Counted from the first letter of the stretch, positions 52,575 through 62,783 are shown. The stretch: 64,000 nucleotides of DNA from UBA11795 sp964652755 (GCA_964652755.1 CAZZBP010000003.1:1-64000); one strand, 5' to 3'. The notes: a model not told the origin generated them from the sequence alone. Program-made: numbers and translations.

Positions 52575-53417
52575 TTAGACTTCTTCCGGCAGTTTTTCAC
52601 CCAAGCAAAAGGTTGAGATTAACTTCGATACAGCATCAGGTCGTTCCATGTACATGTTATGTCCAGTATTGTTGATGACTGTGAAAGAAAAACATTTCCT
52701 TTTTACCGAAATTTCAGATGCCTTGGAGAAGGTACTCTTTCTCTGCGAACTTGATATGAATAGAGTGGGACATGCTAAAAGCTCCAACACTGGTAACAGA
52801 TTCATATAATCATTCTCACGTTCGTTCCATGAGACGGTTGGGCTAGCCCATTTCATATCTAATCTTCCTTCTTCGTTGAAATAGGTTTCGTGATTGACTA
52901 CGTCGTCTATGACCTCCGCAGCCCATCTTTTTGTAACTTCATGATTGGTTAAAAGTTCCGCTAATTCCTTGCGGGTTGCCCAGGTAGTTCTTGGATGCGA
53001 ACCTCGCTTGGAGACCATCCTCTGGAACGTTTCGTCTACTACTAACATAGGTTCCATTAAAATGAGCCCTTTGAATTGACTAGGATAATCCCTTGCCTGA
53101 AGAGAAAGCGCCACAGCACCCGATGAATGGGCAACAGCAGTCACTTTATTAAGCCCCTGCATTTGCAGAAACCGCCCAATGTTTTCAGACTTGTCTTTGA
53201 ACCTGTAACCTGATTCGGGCCAGTCACTTTCGCCATGACCAAATAAATCGAGAGCTACGACTCGGAAGTTGCTAGATAGCCTTCGAGCTACTGCATCGAA
53301 ACTTCTACTTGTTCTCATGTCACCGTGAATTAGAAGTATTGTTTCTTTACTTCGTCCCCAATCCATGAAGTGGGATCTGTACCCTTCTATATCAAGTGAC
53401 CTGCTCTTTCCAATCAT
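52575..53417 (-). CDS. Alpha/beta hydrolase
   Basis: 280 aa. The oxyanion region LLIHGDMRTS, ALDLFGHGESDWPE, the nucleophile elbow AHSSGAVAL with the catalytic Ser and a C-terminal INNTGHNMYMERPD with the catalytic His are visible. Relatives include esterases, haloalkane dehalogenases and ring-cleavage C-C hydrolases; Ser as nucleophile excludes dehalogenase. Substrate unknown. Converges on the enolase-family gene with 3 nt between. Confidence 0.86.
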   Translation of the reverse strand: MIGKSRSLDIEGYRSHFMDWGRSKETILLIHGDMRTSRSFDAVARRLSSNFRVVALDLFGHGESDWPESGYRFKDKSENIGRFLQMQGLNKVTAVAHSSGAVALSLQARDYPSQFKGLILMEPMLVVDETFQRMVSKRGSHPRTTWATRKELAELLTNHEVTKRWAAEVIDDVVNHETYFNEEGRLDMKWASPTVSWNERENDYMNLLPVLELLACPTLFISSSQRKSTFSKASEISVKRKCFSFTVINNTGHNMYMERPDAVSKLISTFCLGEKLPEEV

Positions 53418-53452
53418 CAGTTGACTGTCCTATTGTTCAAATAAATGTAAAC

Positions 53453-53493
53453 AAACTGGGCCGTGACCCTTTTAAGGAATCACGGCCCAGTTT
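53453..53493 (-). terminator. Strong intrinsic terminator after the molybdenum hydroxylase operon
   Basis: AAACTGGGCCGTGA and TCACGGCCCAGTTT form a perfect 14-bp GC-rich stem, with a further CCTT/AAGG pairing in the loop. On the minus strand a T-rich stretch TTTGTTTAC follows. It lies 23 nt after the MoaD-like gene. Confidence 0.85.
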
Positions 53494-53515
53494 TACTTCA
53501 TCAAGTTATGTAGGA

Positions 53516-53779
53516 TCAGCCCCCCGAAATGGCAGGTAGGAAGTGGACTTCACTGTCCTCACTGACCTTTTCTATCATACCTAGTGGGGTTATTTCCCCG
53601 TCTATTGCAACAGATATGTTCGGCTTTACGCGACCTTCCTCTACTAGTCGGTCTTTGAATCCCGGATAAACGGCGTCCAAATTATCAATTACTTGCCTGA
53701 CATTATTTCCTTGTACGTTTACCCTTTGCTCTCCATTGGAGAGCTCCTGCATTAGTGATGGTATGAATACCAGTGCCAA
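53516..53779 (-). CDS. MoaD/ThiS-family sulfur carrier in a molybdenum hydroxylase operon
   Basis: 87 aa beta-grasp protein ending in the required Gly-Gly (HFLPAISGG). In MoaD the C-terminal thiocarboxylate supplies the dithiolene sulfur of molybdopterin. Here it is the last gene of the hydroxylase operon, 9 nt after the large subunit, before the terminator. It may serve molybdopterin synthesis for this enzyme; that is inference from position. It differs from the CysO-like carrier at 40823. Confidence 0.82.
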   Translation of the reverse strand: MALVFIPSLMQELSNGEQRVNVQGNNVRQVIDNLDAVYPGFKDRLVEEGRVKPNISVAIDGEITPLGMIEKVSEDSEVHFLPAISGG

Positions 53780-53788
53780 GACCTATGC

Positions 53789-56065
53789 TTACTCCGCAGC
53801 CAATACCGCACCAGGACTCATTGGAAGTTCAGTTATCCGTTTTCCTGTTGCGTCATACACAGCGTTTGCGATTGTTGGTGTTGGCGGAACAATGTTTGCT
53901 TCCCCAACTCCTCGCACTCCAAAGGGGTGTCCTGGGTTAGCGACTTCAACTATGACAGTGTCAATCATTGGTAAATCAAGTGCTGTTGGCATCCTGTAGT
54001 CTAATAAACTGGAGTTGTTCATGTTGCCGTCGTCACCCATGAAATATTCTTCATTGAGTGCCCAGCCTATTCCCTGAACGCTTCCTCCCTGCATTTGTCC
54101 TTCCACGTAGCTGGGGTGAATAGCTTTACCGGCATCCTGCACACAAGTGAATCTCTCTACTGTGACTTTACCAGTGTCGGGATCTACGGAAACATCTGCG
54201 ATATTACCAGCAAATGAGCCTCCGACCCCCCCTGGTTTAACAGAAGCGCTACCGGAAATTCCTCCGCCACTGTCACCGAGTTGAGAAGCGAGCTCCTTAA
54301 AAGTCATCTTGAGTTCTGAATCAGCGGTGGAGCTAATTACCCCATCTTCCATTTGAAGGCCGTCGGCATCTACATCCCATATATTTGCGGCCCGCTCAAT
54401 ACATTGCTGCCGTACGTCTTGTGCAGCTTCATATGCCGCCCATCCGGTTGCAAATGTGGTCCTACTGCCGCCTGTTACGGCAGTAAAGCCTACTGTGTCA
54501 GTGTCCACTACTGATGGGCGCACGTCTTCTGCTGGTATCCCCAACACCTCTGCGGCTTGCATTGCTATAGATGTTCTTGAGCCCCCAATGTCAGTAGAAC
54601 CTTCTGTTAAGTTGACAGTGCCGTCCGAATTCACTGCTATATTGCATGCCGAGTCGAAACCAATATTGAACCAGAATCCAATTGCCACACCGCGACCTTG
54701 GCCCTCCTGCTTCTCTGATTGGTAGTGAGGATGGTCCCTCATAGCCTCCAGGACTTCTTTCGCTCCTATTCTCCTAAAGGTCGGCCCATCTGGTCTTCGC
54801 GTACCTTCGACTGCGACATTTTTAAGTCTGAATTCTATTGGATCCATTTGAAGTTCTTCAGCTAATTCATTTATCACTTGTTCTGCACCAAAGGCTGCGT
54901 TTGGGGCCCCGGGAGCTCTGTATGCTGCGGTTTTCGGTTTGTTAACTACCACGTCGTAACCATCTATAAGAGCATTATCTATGTCATAGGTTGAAAAAAC
55001 ACATTGTGCGGCTGCTCCAACAGGGGATCCGGGATAGGCACCGGCTTCCATAGCCAACCACGCATGGGCGGCAGTGATTGTGCCATCTTTTTTTGCGCCG
55101 ATCTTTATTTTCATATATGACCCTGGAGTTGGTCCTGAACCCTCAAAGGTTTCCTTGCGACTCATTACTATCTTGACTGGCGCACCAGTCTTTCTTGAAA
55201 GAAGAGCCGCCACCGGTTCCACATAAATGGGTATTTTTCCTCCGAAGCCACCACCGATTTCCATTGGTGTTACCCGAACCATCGAAACGGGTAAATCGAG
55301 CAGATCTGCAAGGCTGTCCCTTACTACGAATGACCCTTGGGTACTGCACCAGACGTGCAGGCGTCCGTCTGCGCTCCAGAAAGCTGTCCCATTATGAGGT
55401 TCTATGTATCCTTGGTGAACTGTTGTGGTGTTAAATTCTCTCTCTTTGACTATATCTGCTTCGGCGAAACCTTTTTTTACATCGCCTTTCACATGTTGGA
55501 AATGGCTTGCTATGTTGCTGACCACTCCAGTGTCCTCTCCTAGTTCTTGAGTGGTTAGAGAGTTGTGAAGGATCGATGCGTTGTCAGCCATAGCTTCCTG
55601 TGTTGTAAGAACGGCTGGAAGCACCTCATACTCAACTTCTATGAGTTTCAATGCTTCTTCTGCAATATGTGGGTTTACGGCGGCAACACCAGCGATAGCA
55701 TGACCTCCATAAAGGGTTTTATCACTCGCGAGAATATTGTCCCTGAGCCACTTCAACTTTGTCTCATCTTCACCAAGTTCTACATTTTTATCTGCAACTT
55801 GTGGGAAGTCTGACGATGTTACAACAGCTTTAACCCCCTCTAGGCTTTCAGCCTTGCTCGTGTTGATAGATTTAATCACAGCATGAGCGTGGGGGCTTCT
55901 AAGAATTTTTCCATGTAACAGTCCTGAGGCATCATAATCTGCACCGTACAGAGCCCTTCCTGTAACCTTGTCGGTTCCGTCATGCCTTACTGGTCTCGTT
56001 CCGACCACCTTGAAATCCGTATTTGTTGCTAGGACTACATTTCTCTCGTTATCGATAGTTGTCAT
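53789..56065 (-). CDS. Molybdenum hydroxylase large subunit (xanthine dehydrogenase / CoxL family)
   Basis: 758 aa. VRHDGTDKVTGRALYGADY at the start, the molybdopterin region GGGFGGKIPIYVEPVAALL and the C-terminal GVGEANIVPPTPTI with the catalytic Glu are intact. The active-site loop reads AAYRAPGAP (about residue 380). The true CO dehydrogenase loop AYRCSFR is absent, so this is not a form I CO dehydrogenase. It oxidises an unknown aldehyde or N-heterocycle. Gene order in the operon is FAD subunit, Fe-S subunit, this, MoaD-like. Confidence 0.92.
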   Translation of the reverse strand: MTTIDNERNVVLATNTDFKVVGTRPVRHDGTDKVTGRALYGADYDASGLLHGKILRSPHAHAVIKSINTSKAESLEGVKAVVTSSDFPQVADKNVELGEDETKLKWLRDNILASDKTLYGGHAIAGVAAVNPHIAEEALKLIEVEYEVLPAVLTTQEAMADNASILHNSLTTQELGEDTGVVSNIASHFQHVKGDVKKGFAEADIVKEREFNTTTVHQGYIEPHNGTAFWSADGRLHVWCSTQGSFVVRDSLADLLDLPVSMVRVTPMEIGGGFGGKIPIYVEPVAALLSRKTGAPVKIVMSRKETFEGSGPTPGSYMKIKIGAKKDGTITAAHAWLAMEAGAYPGSPVGAAAQCVFSTYDIDNALIDGYDVVVNKPKTAAYRAPGAPNAAFGAEQVINELAEELQMDPIEFRLKNVAVEGTRRPDGPTFRRIGAKEVLEAMRDHPHYQSEKQEGQGRGVAIGFWFNIGFDSACNIAVNSDGTVNLTEGSTDIGGSRTSIAMQAAEVLGIPAEDVRPSVVDTDTVGFTAVTGGSRTTFATGWAAYEAAQDVRQQCIERAANIWDVDADGLQMEDGVISSTADSELKMTFKELASQLGDSGGGISGSASVKPGGVGGSFAGNIADVSVDPDTGKVTVERFTCVQDAGKAIHPSYVEGQMQGGSVQGIGWALNEEYFMGDDGNMNNSSLLDYRMPTALDLPMIDTVIVEVANPGHPFGVRGVGEANIVPPTPTIANAVYDATGKRITELPMSPGAVLAAE

Positions 56066-56071
56066 ATTCCT

Positions 56072-56551
56072 TTAGGCCTCCTGCAATCTCTTGGCAGCGT
56101 CTTGTACAGCTCTGACGATTTTGTCGTATCCGGTACACCGGCAGAGGTTGTTAGCCAGCCAGAATCTAATTTCATGCTCTGTTGGGTCAGGGTTTTGCTC
56201 CAGCAAAGCTTTTGAAGAAACAATGAATCCTGGAGTGCATATACCGCACTGAAGCGCAGCGTTTTCCAGAAAAGCCAGCTGGATGGGGTGTAGGTTGCTT
56301 CCATCCGCTATACCTTCAATCGTCTCTATGTTTGCGCCCTCCGCTTCTACTCCGAGGACAAGACAGGCTGTTACAACTCTTCCATCCATACTTACTGTGC
56401 AGGCGCCACAGTTCCCATCGTTGCAACCTTCTTTTGTGCCAGTAAGTCCGATTTCGTCTCTAAGGCATTCCAGTAGGCTCTGGCGGGGTTCGCACAAGAA
56501 ATCAACTTGTTCCCCATTAATTGTAGTTTGTACGTAGGTTTTCCCTGGCAT
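56072..56551 (-). CDS. Molybdenum hydroxylase [2Fe-2S] subunit
   Basis: 159 aa. The plant-ferredoxin-type cluster GCNDGNCGACTVSMDGR and the second cluster CGICTPGF...NLCRCTGYDKI carry all expected Cys. Passes electrons from the molybdenum site to FAD. Four bases after the FAD subunit and six before the large subunit. Confidence 0.95.
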   Translation of the reverse strand: MPGKTYVQTTINGEQVDFLCEPRQSLLECLRDEIGLTGTKEGCNDGNCGACTVSMDGRVVTACLVLGVEAEGANIETIEGIADGSNLHPIQLAFLENAALQCGICTPGFIVSSKALLEQNPDPTEHEIRFWLANNLCRCTGYDKIVRAVQDAAKRLQEA

Positions 56552-56555
56552 CTAT

Positions 56556-57431
56556 TTAATTCCCCTTTGCTCGTTCGACTGCTGTATTCAAAGCGCGGCG
56601 CGTGAGTACTTCACATAAGTGCTTACGGTACTCTGCTGTGCCCCTCATATCAGAAATAGGCTTTGCTGCTTCTTTTGCTAGATTTGCAGCGCCTTGTATC
56701 GCATCTTCACCAACTGGCTTCCCAACTAGTGCATCTCCCGCCTCCTTTACGAATAAAGGTGTAGGGGCAACGGAGGCAAGGCAAACTCTACCAGATGTGA
56801 ATTTTCCCTCTGCGACTGTTACCGACACTCCGGCTCCTGCTACTGCGATATCCATCTCGTTTCTTGGGATGAATCTGATGTAATTGGCACCGAAGTCCTG
56901 TCCGTTACTTGGGAGATTAATTGAAACCAGTAACTCGTCACTTCCAATGCTAGTTTGACCTGGGCCCGTGCAAACTTCCTCTACTGGAATTTGTCTTGTG
57001 CCATTTGGACCTGCAATCGTAGCGACTGCCCGATGCGCTATCAAATTTGGAATGGCGTCGCCGCTTGGTGCCGCATTGCATAAGTTTCCACCAAAAGTTG
57101 CTCTACCTTGAATCTGAGTTCCCCCGATTAGAGTTGCAGAATCCAGAACCGCAGGATAATGTTTCTTGGTGTCTTCGTCATTGTAAATCTTGTAACATTC
57201 AACGGCCGCTCCTATGGTCAGACCTTTGTCTGAACTGTAGCTTAGCTCATTGAGTTCTGGGATGCTTTTAATATCAACCACGACATCAGGGTTCACCCGA
57301 GGATGTCCCACCCGAAGCATGACTATCAGATCCGTTCCGCCAGCCATTGCACGGGCATTACCGGATGACTCTGAAAGCAATTTTACAGCTTCATCAACAG
57401 ATTTAGGTTTTTCAAAATCGATCCACTTCAA
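56556..57431 (-). CDS. Molybdenum hydroxylase FAD subunit
   Basis: 291 aa. The FAD-binding motifs ARAMAGGTDLIV and TFGGNLCNAAPSGD are typical of the CoxM/XdhB subunit. First gene of the operon; no promoter was evident by eye in the 267-nt upstream gap to uvrA. Confidence 0.94.
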   Translation of the reverse strand: MKWIDFEKPKSVDEAVKLLSESSGNARAMAGGTDLIVMLRVGHPRVNPDVVVDIKSIPELNELSYSSDKGLTIGAAVECYKIYNDEDTKKHYPAVLDSATLIGGTQIQGRATFGGNLCNAAPSGDAIPNLIAHRAVATIAGPNGTRQIPVEEVCTGPGQTSIGSDELLVSINLPSNGQDFGANYIRFIPRNEMDIAVAGAGVSVTVAEGKFTSGRVCLASVAPTPLFVKEAGDALVGKPVGEDAIQGAANLAKEAAKPISDMRGTAEYRKHLCEVLTRRALNTAVERAKGN

Positions 57432-57698
57432 AATTCTTCCTCCTTGTGCTCATTGATGCGCATCAGTTATATACAAAACGCGCCAATTATTGTTGTCTTC
57501 AGTTATTGTCACACCATACTACGGCGGCTTGCTTGCCCTTCCGCCAATGGTGATATTTTCGTCGTTATACCCGGATCAGTCTAACATAAGGGTTTAAGGT
57601 GGACAATGATGGTGCCATAAAGGGATTTCAGGCATGGATTTGAGACAAAAGCCGATATGCATCCTGATCGTTTTGAGAAAGTAGGTGGCACTTTTAAT

Positions 57699-60578
57699 TC
57701 AACGTGTGATTTCACCCACAGTTAAATTATCGAGAATGTGTTTTAAGTAATCGCCAGTATGCGATTCCTTCATACCAGAGACTTGTTCAGGAGTTCCCAC
57801 ACAAACAATTTCGCCACCTTTATCCCCAGCTCCAGGCCCCAGATCAATTAGCCAGTCAGCATTCTTGATCAGATCTAGGTGATGTTCGATCAGCACGACA
57901 GAGTTTCCTGAATCTACTAGCCGATGCATCACTTTCAGCAAATTAGAACAGTCTTCGAAGGAGAGCCCTGTGGTTGGCTCATCGAGGATGTAAAGAGTCT
58001 GTCCGGTCGCTCTTTTCGATAGTTCCGTTGCTAGTTTTACTCGCTGGGCTTCGCCGCCGCTCAGCTGAGTGGCAGGTTGTCCCAACCTCACATAACCCAG
58101 TCCTACATCTTGCAACGTCTGTAACTTGTTTTTCACACGAGGGATATTTGAGAAAAGTTCCAGGGCCTCCGTAACAGTCATTGAAAGCACGTCGGCTATG
58201 CTCTGACCTCTATAAAGTATCTCTAATGCCTCTCTGTTGTACCTACCGCCCATGCATTCTTCGCATGGTACCGTCACATCAGGAAGAAACTGCATTTCAA
58301 TGTTGATGTGGCCGTCTCCAGAGCATGCCTCGCATCTTCCTCCTTTGACATTAAACGAGAATCTTCCAGGTTTGTATCCCCTGCTTCTTGCTTCCGGTAC
58401 CTGGGCAAACAACTCCCTCATGGGCGTAAACGTACCAGTGTATGTAGCAGGATTACTTCTTGGGGTCCGACCAATAGGTGATTGGTCGATATTAACTACT
58501 TTGTCGATGTGCTCCAGCCCATCAATCGAATCAAACTCCCCTGGGCGGTCCTTAGCTCTGTAAAAGTGTTGGGCTAATCGTTTATAGAGTATTTCATTTA
58601 TTAAGGTGCTCTTTCCTGATCCTGACACACCGGTGACACAAACTAAAACACCCAAAGGAATGTGGGCATCAATACCTTTCAGGTTGTTTTGCTTCGCACC
58701 TCGGATTATGAGGGAATTCCCGTTTGTTTTGCGTCGAGTGCGTGGAATGCTTATTTTTTTTCTTCCTGATAGGTATTGACCAGTCAAAGAGGCTGCACTG
58801 GACATTATTTTGCGTGGAGTTCCAGCTGCTACGATTTCTCCTCCATGTTCTCCTGCCCCCGGACCAAGGTCTACGATGTGATCTGCTGCGCGCATGATCG
58901 CCTCGTCATGTTCAACGATGAGGACAGTATTCCCAACATCTCGAAGCCCTTTAAGTGTGTTTATAAGTCGGTCATCATCAGCTGGATGAAGACCAATAGA
59001 AGGTTCATCACATACGTAAAGAACACCCATGAGCCCAGACCCAATTTGAGTGGCCAATCTGATTCTTTGTGCTTCACCTCCGCTAAGAGTAGATGCGGTT
59101 CGACTGAGGGTTAGATAATCTAAGCCGATATTGAGTAGAAATTTTAATCTCGCATCTATTTCCTTCAATATTTGTGATGCGATTACCGAATCTCTGGACG
59201 ACAGAACACTACCTTTTTCCAAATGTTCAATCCAACTATGACAGGCATGTACCGATTTATTGGTGATGTCCATGATAGTTTCATCTGCTACCGTCACGGC
59301 AAGAGATTCTGGCTTTAAACGCCGGCCATTGCATTTTTGGCAGGGTAAGGATGTCATATATCTCTCAATATCTGTGCGTACGCTGTCAGATTCAGTTTCG
59401 GTGTGGCGCCTCTCCAGGTTATTAATTACGCCTTCGAATCTAGTATTCCACCTATAGCTCCTGCCGCGCCTGGTTTTGTGGGTAATTTGTATGCGTTTTC
59501 CTTGAGTCCCGAACAGCACCAGTTTAAGATCTTTCTCCTTCATTTTAAGAATTGGGTCAGATGGGTCGAATCCAGCTGAGTCTGCCAGTGACCGCAATTG
59601 GCTCATATACCAAGGCGACATAGAGCCAGATCTGGACCAAGCTTCAATCCCGCCGTCAATTATCGACTTGGATTGGTCCGGAATAACAAGGTCAGGATCG
59701 ACTACCATTTTGAACCCAAGTCCTGTGCAAGTAGAACAGGCCCCGTGTGGATTGTTGAAGCTGAATGTTCGAGGTTCCAGCTCTCCGAAACTTACATCGC
59801 AATGAACACACGCAAATGCTTCGGAGTAGATCTGCTCTTCCCCTCCTTGAACACCTACAAGAACTACACCTTCCGCCTGCGAAAGAGCGGCTTCTGTGGA
59901 ATCGGTCACTCTAACTTTGTCTACGGAAGGGCTCACCACGAGCCGGTCTACTACAACGTCAATGTTGTGCCACTTCTGCTTATCTAAGTTGAAATCATCC
60001 GAGAGGTCGCTTACATTTCCATCGATTCTCACTCTTACAAAGCCCGCTTTTCTAGCGGCTTCGAGCACATCGCGATGTTCGCCCTTTCTCCGACGCACCA
60101 CTGGGGCAAGAATTTGAATTCTGGTATTTTCAGGTAAGGATATTATTGAATCTACAATTTGTTGTACTGTTTGTTTTTGAACTAATCGACCGCATTTATA
60201 GCAGTGAGGAGTCCCGACTCTGGCATACAGAAGCCTCAAATAGTCGTAAATCTCGGTAACGGTACCAACGGTTGACCGAGGGTTGTGGGAGACGCCCTTT
60301 TGATCGATTGATATTGCGGGCGAAAGACCGTCGATGTAATCTACGTCTGGCTTGTCCATTCTTCCTAGAAATTGGCGAGCGTAGGAGGACAGAGACTCTA
60401 CGTACCGACGTTGACCTTCAGCGTATATGGTGTCGAATGCAAGGGAACTTTTTCCAGAACCTGAAACTCCGGTGATGACAACCAGCTTGTTCCGGGGAAT
60501 GGTCACATCAACATTCTTTAGGTTGTGCTCCCGAGCACCCTTTACGACTATGTTTCTTGCTGGTTTACTTGAAGCCAT
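57699..60578 (-). CDS. uvrA: Excinuclease ABC subunit UvrA
   Basis: 959 aa, full length. Two ABC modules: Walker A GVSGSGKSSLAFDTIYAEGQ near residue 35 and GVSGSGKSTLINEILY near residue 650, with signatures LSGGEAQRIRLATQI and LSGGEAQRVKLATEL. Zinc modules CVHCDVSF...CSTC and CEACSGDGH...CEEC are present. Damage recognition in nucleotide excision repair. The 200-nt gap 60579-60778 holds no further gene. Confidence 0.97.
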   Translation of the reverse strand: MASSKPARNIVVKGAREHNLKNVDVTIPRNKLVVITGVSGSGKSSLAFDTIYAEGQRRYVESLSSYARQFLGRMDKPDVDYIDGLSPAISIDQKGVSHNPRSTVGTVTEIYDYLRLLYARVGTPHCYKCGRLVQKQTVQQIVDSIISLPENTRIQILAPVVRRRKGEHRDVLEAARKAGFVRVRIDGNVSDLSDDFNLDKQKWHNIDVVVDRLVVSPSVDKVRVTDSTEAALSQAEGVVLVGVQGGEEQIYSEAFACVHCDVSFGELEPRTFSFNNPHGACSTCTGLGFKMVVDPDLVIPDQSKSIIDGGIEAWSRSGSMSPWYMSQLRSLADSAGFDPSDPILKMKEKDLKLVLFGTQGKRIQITHKTRRGRSYRWNTRFEGVINNLERRHTETESDSVRTDIERYMTSLPCQKCNGRRLKPESLAVTVADETIMDITNKSVHACHSWIEHLEKGSVLSSRDSVIASQILKEIDARLKFLLNIGLDYLTLSRTASTLSGGEAQRIRLATQIGSGLMGVLYVCDEPSIGLHPADDDRLINTLKGLRDVGNTVLIVEHDEAIMRAADHIVDLGPGAGEHGGEIVAAGTPRKIMSSAASLTGQYLSGRKKISIPRTRRKTNGNSLIIRGAKQNNLKGIDAHIPLGVLVCVTGVSGSGKSTLINEILYKRLAQHFYRAKDRPGEFDSIDGLEHIDKVVNIDQSPIGRTPRSNPATYTGTFTPMRELFAQVPEARSRGYKPGRFSFNVKGGRCEACSGDGHINIEMQFLPDVTVPCEECMGGRYNREALEILYRGQSIADVLSMTVTEALELFSNIPRVKNKLQTLQDVGLGYVRLGQPATQLSGGEAQRVKLATELSKRATGQTLYILDEPTTGLSFEDCSNLLKVMHRLVDSGNSVVLIEHHLDLIKNADWLIDLGPGAGDKGGEIVCVGTPEQVSGMKESHTGDYLKHILDNLTVGEITR

Positions 60579-60778
60579 GCACTTTTTTTCCTACATACAC
60601 ATACTTATACGAAATTCTAGCATCTCTAGTCACAATACTTGTGATAGTTAGTCTTAAGAGTTCTTTCGTTGACCCCATGGTTTTGTGCACATAAAATTCA
60701 GCGGGCTACCGTTAGAATCAAGGCGACCAACTTACACAGCCACGCAAGTCAAATTGGATATAGCAAGTTGTTGAAAGT

Positions 60779-61489
60779 ATGACCGAATTATTTTGTTATG
60801 AAAACAGCTACATGAAGTACTGCGATTCTACAGTTTTACGGGCTTCCGACAATGAGGTGGTTCTTGATAGGACCGTTTTTTATCCTGGCGGCGGCGGACA
60901 GCCCTGTGACACAGGAGCGCTTAATTGGGATGATGGAATTTCCAATGTGATCCGTGTTCGTAGATCAGGAGACGATTTGGTCCACGAAATTGAAGGGGAT
61001 TGCCCCACGGTCGGTACTGTAGTCCGAGTCGAAATTGACTGGAATAAACGATATGAATTGATGAGGACCCACACTGCTCTACACATCTTATGTGGCGTCA
61101 TATGGCGGGACTTCGGTGCTTTGGTTACTGGAGGGAATATGACTCCCTTGGCCGCGAGAATGGACTTTGAGCTGGAACATATGTCTTCCGAATTTGCCAT
61201 TCAAGTAGAAGAACTTATAAACCTCGAGGTATACAGAGAAAGGGACATATATGTGAAAAGCATCCCTAGGAAGGAAGCTCTTAAGATTCCTGATCTAATC
61301 AGAATGAAAATAAACAAACTTCCGTCTACCATAGCGGAGGTTAGAATCGTGGATATCTCGGGGTTGGATCTGCAAGCGGATGGAGGGACCCACGTTGCCA
61401 ACACTAAAGAGGTGGGTAAGATCTCGGTGGTTGGACACCAAAGTAAAGGACGCACTAACAAGCGTCTCAGGATCTCCCTTGATACGTGA
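60779..61489 (+). CDS. Alanyl-tRNA editing protein (AlaX family)
   Basis: 236 aa. Hydrolyses Ser or Gly wrongly attached to tRNA-Ala. FYPGGGGQPCDTG (the beta-barrel N-domain) and HTALHILCG (zinc His pair) are present. The second zinc motif is ADGGTH, with Asp where many family members have Cys (CGGTH); this variant is also known in the family but may affect metal binding. ATG at 60779. Followed by an 8-bp hairpin. Confidence 0.87.
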   Translation: MTELFCYENSYMKYCDSTVLRASDNEVVLDRTVFYPGGGGQPCDTGALNWDDGISNVIRVRRSGDDLVHEIEGDCPTVGTVVRVEIDWNKRYELMRTHTALHILCGVIWRDFGALVTGGNMTPLAARMDFELEHMSSEFAIQVEELINLEVYRERDIYVKSIPRKEALKIPDLIRMKINKLPSTIAEVRIVDISGLDLQADGGTHVANTKEVGKISVVGHQSKGRTNKRLRISLDT

Positions 61490-61494
61490 CTTAG

Positions 61495-61516
61495 CAACTT
61501 TGTCTATGCAAAGTTG
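61495..61516 (+). terminator. Possible weak terminator after the AlaX gene
   Basis: CAACTTTG and CAAAGTTG form an 8-bp AT-rich stem with a 6-nt loop, 6 nt after the stop and followed by a modest T-rich stretch (GATTTATTT). Confidence 0.35.
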
Positions 61517-61589
61517 AAGCTGATTTATTTAGAGAAAAGACTGGTGCGAATGTAAACGCTGTTGATCGGTGTTAGTTAAGGAGTATTAC

Positions 61590-62783
61590 ATGTCTTTCGA
61601 TTTTCAATCTATTTTTGCTGCGTACACTCCAGAGGGCGGTAGGGTATCTCGGTCTAGGCGAGGTAAATACGACTTTGCAGTTGCTTACCCGGATCCCGTT
61701 TCTCTTCCCCATGAGCAGATAATTGAATGTCTTAGTGAAGCTCTATCCGAAAGAGGAGACGATCTGGCGGTCTACCCTCATCCTCAGGGAAATATACCCC
61801 TTCGCGAATATGTGGCTGAAAAGCTAAGAAGGGAGAGAGATATCGATAGTACAGCTGATGACATAATTCTAGGGAACGGCTCAGGTCAGCCTATCGACAT
61901 GATAACTTCTATTCTTGTAAATCCCGGAGACGTCGTTATTACGGATGAATGGGTTTATGGTGGGACCTTGAGCACTCTTCGGCGCCACTTCGCCGATATT
62001 CGGGGAGTCCCTTCGGACGAAGAGGGAATGGATCCGGAGGCATTAGATGTTGCTATTGCAAAAGCTGTGTCTGAGGGCAAAAGACCGAAGTATGTTTATT
62101 TAATAGCCACGTTTCAAAACCCTCAGGGCTTTACGATTACGCATGCTCGTAGAGAGGCTATTTTGAAGGTGACACATAGGCATGGAATTCCAATACTGGA
62201 AGACGATTGCTACGCGGATAACAGGTACGATGGTGCTCCCGTGACGTCTTTATATAACTTGGATGATCAAGACAGTGTCATGTATGTAGGTTCGTTTTCG
62301 AAAATCATAGCCCCCGGCATGAGCCTTGGCTACATGACCGCCCCCGACGAAGTGCTTTACAGAGCCATGACTGTGAAAAGTGGACGTGTTTGTGAATTCA
62401 CCGCAATGGCTGTAGAAAAGTATGCTAGGAAATATTTGGATGCACACATTGAAGAGATCAACAGCATTCAACGTGGAAAACGAGATGCGATGCTGTCCGC
62501 TCTCGGCGAGAATTTTGGGACTAGTGCTGAGTGGAGTGACCCCGACGGCGGTTTATATGTATGGATGAAAGTTAAAGAGGGCGCTGACTTGGTTTCGCTC
62601 TGCCCCAAAGCACTAGATGAAATTGACGTGGGATTTCATCCCGGGGTTAGTTACTCGGCCGACGGTAAAAACGGCGGAAATTACCTACGTTTATGCTACG
62701 GATACAATCAGCCTGATGAGATAGCAGAGGGTATCTCTAGACTGGCTGAATTTTTCGCAAAAGAAGGTGTGCTAGATTCTTAG
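61590..62783 (+). CDS. PLP-dependent class I/II aminotransferase
   Basis: 397 aa from the ATG at 61590, which has AAGGAG 6 nt upstream; the frame opens at 61569. GNGSGQPIDMITSILVNPGD, ATFQNPQGFTI, LEDDCYADNRYDG and GSFSKIIAPGMSLGY with the PLP Lys are present. It is of the 2-aminoadipate / MocR-C-terminal type without a DNA-binding domain. Substrate not clear. Converges on the LON-domain gene. Confidence 0.9.
   Translation: MSFDFQSIFAAYTPEGGRVSRSRRGKYDFAVAYPDPVSLPHEQIIECLSEALSERGDDLAVYPHPQGNIPLREYVAEKLRRERDIDSTADDIILGNGSGQPIDMITSILVNPGDVVITDEWVYGGTLSTLRRHFADIRGVPSDEEGMDPEALDVAIAKAVSEGKRPKYVYLIATFQNPQGFTITHARREAILKVTHRHGIPILEDDCYADNRYDGAPVTSLYNLDDQDSVMYVGSFSKIIAPGMSLGYMTAPDEVLYRAMTVKSGRVCEFTAMAVEKYARKYLDAHIEEINSIQRGKRDAMLSALGENFGTSAEWSDPDGGLYVWMKVKEGADLVSLCPKALDEIDVGFHPGVSYSADGKNGGNYLRLCYGYNQPDEIAEGISRLAEFFAKEGVLDS

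Noticed and set aside
53789..57431. Aerobic carbon monoxide dehydrogenase (coxMSL)
   Set aside because: Gene order and family fit, but the large-subunit loop is AYRAPGAP and lacks the Cys of the CO dehydrogenase AYRCSFR motif.
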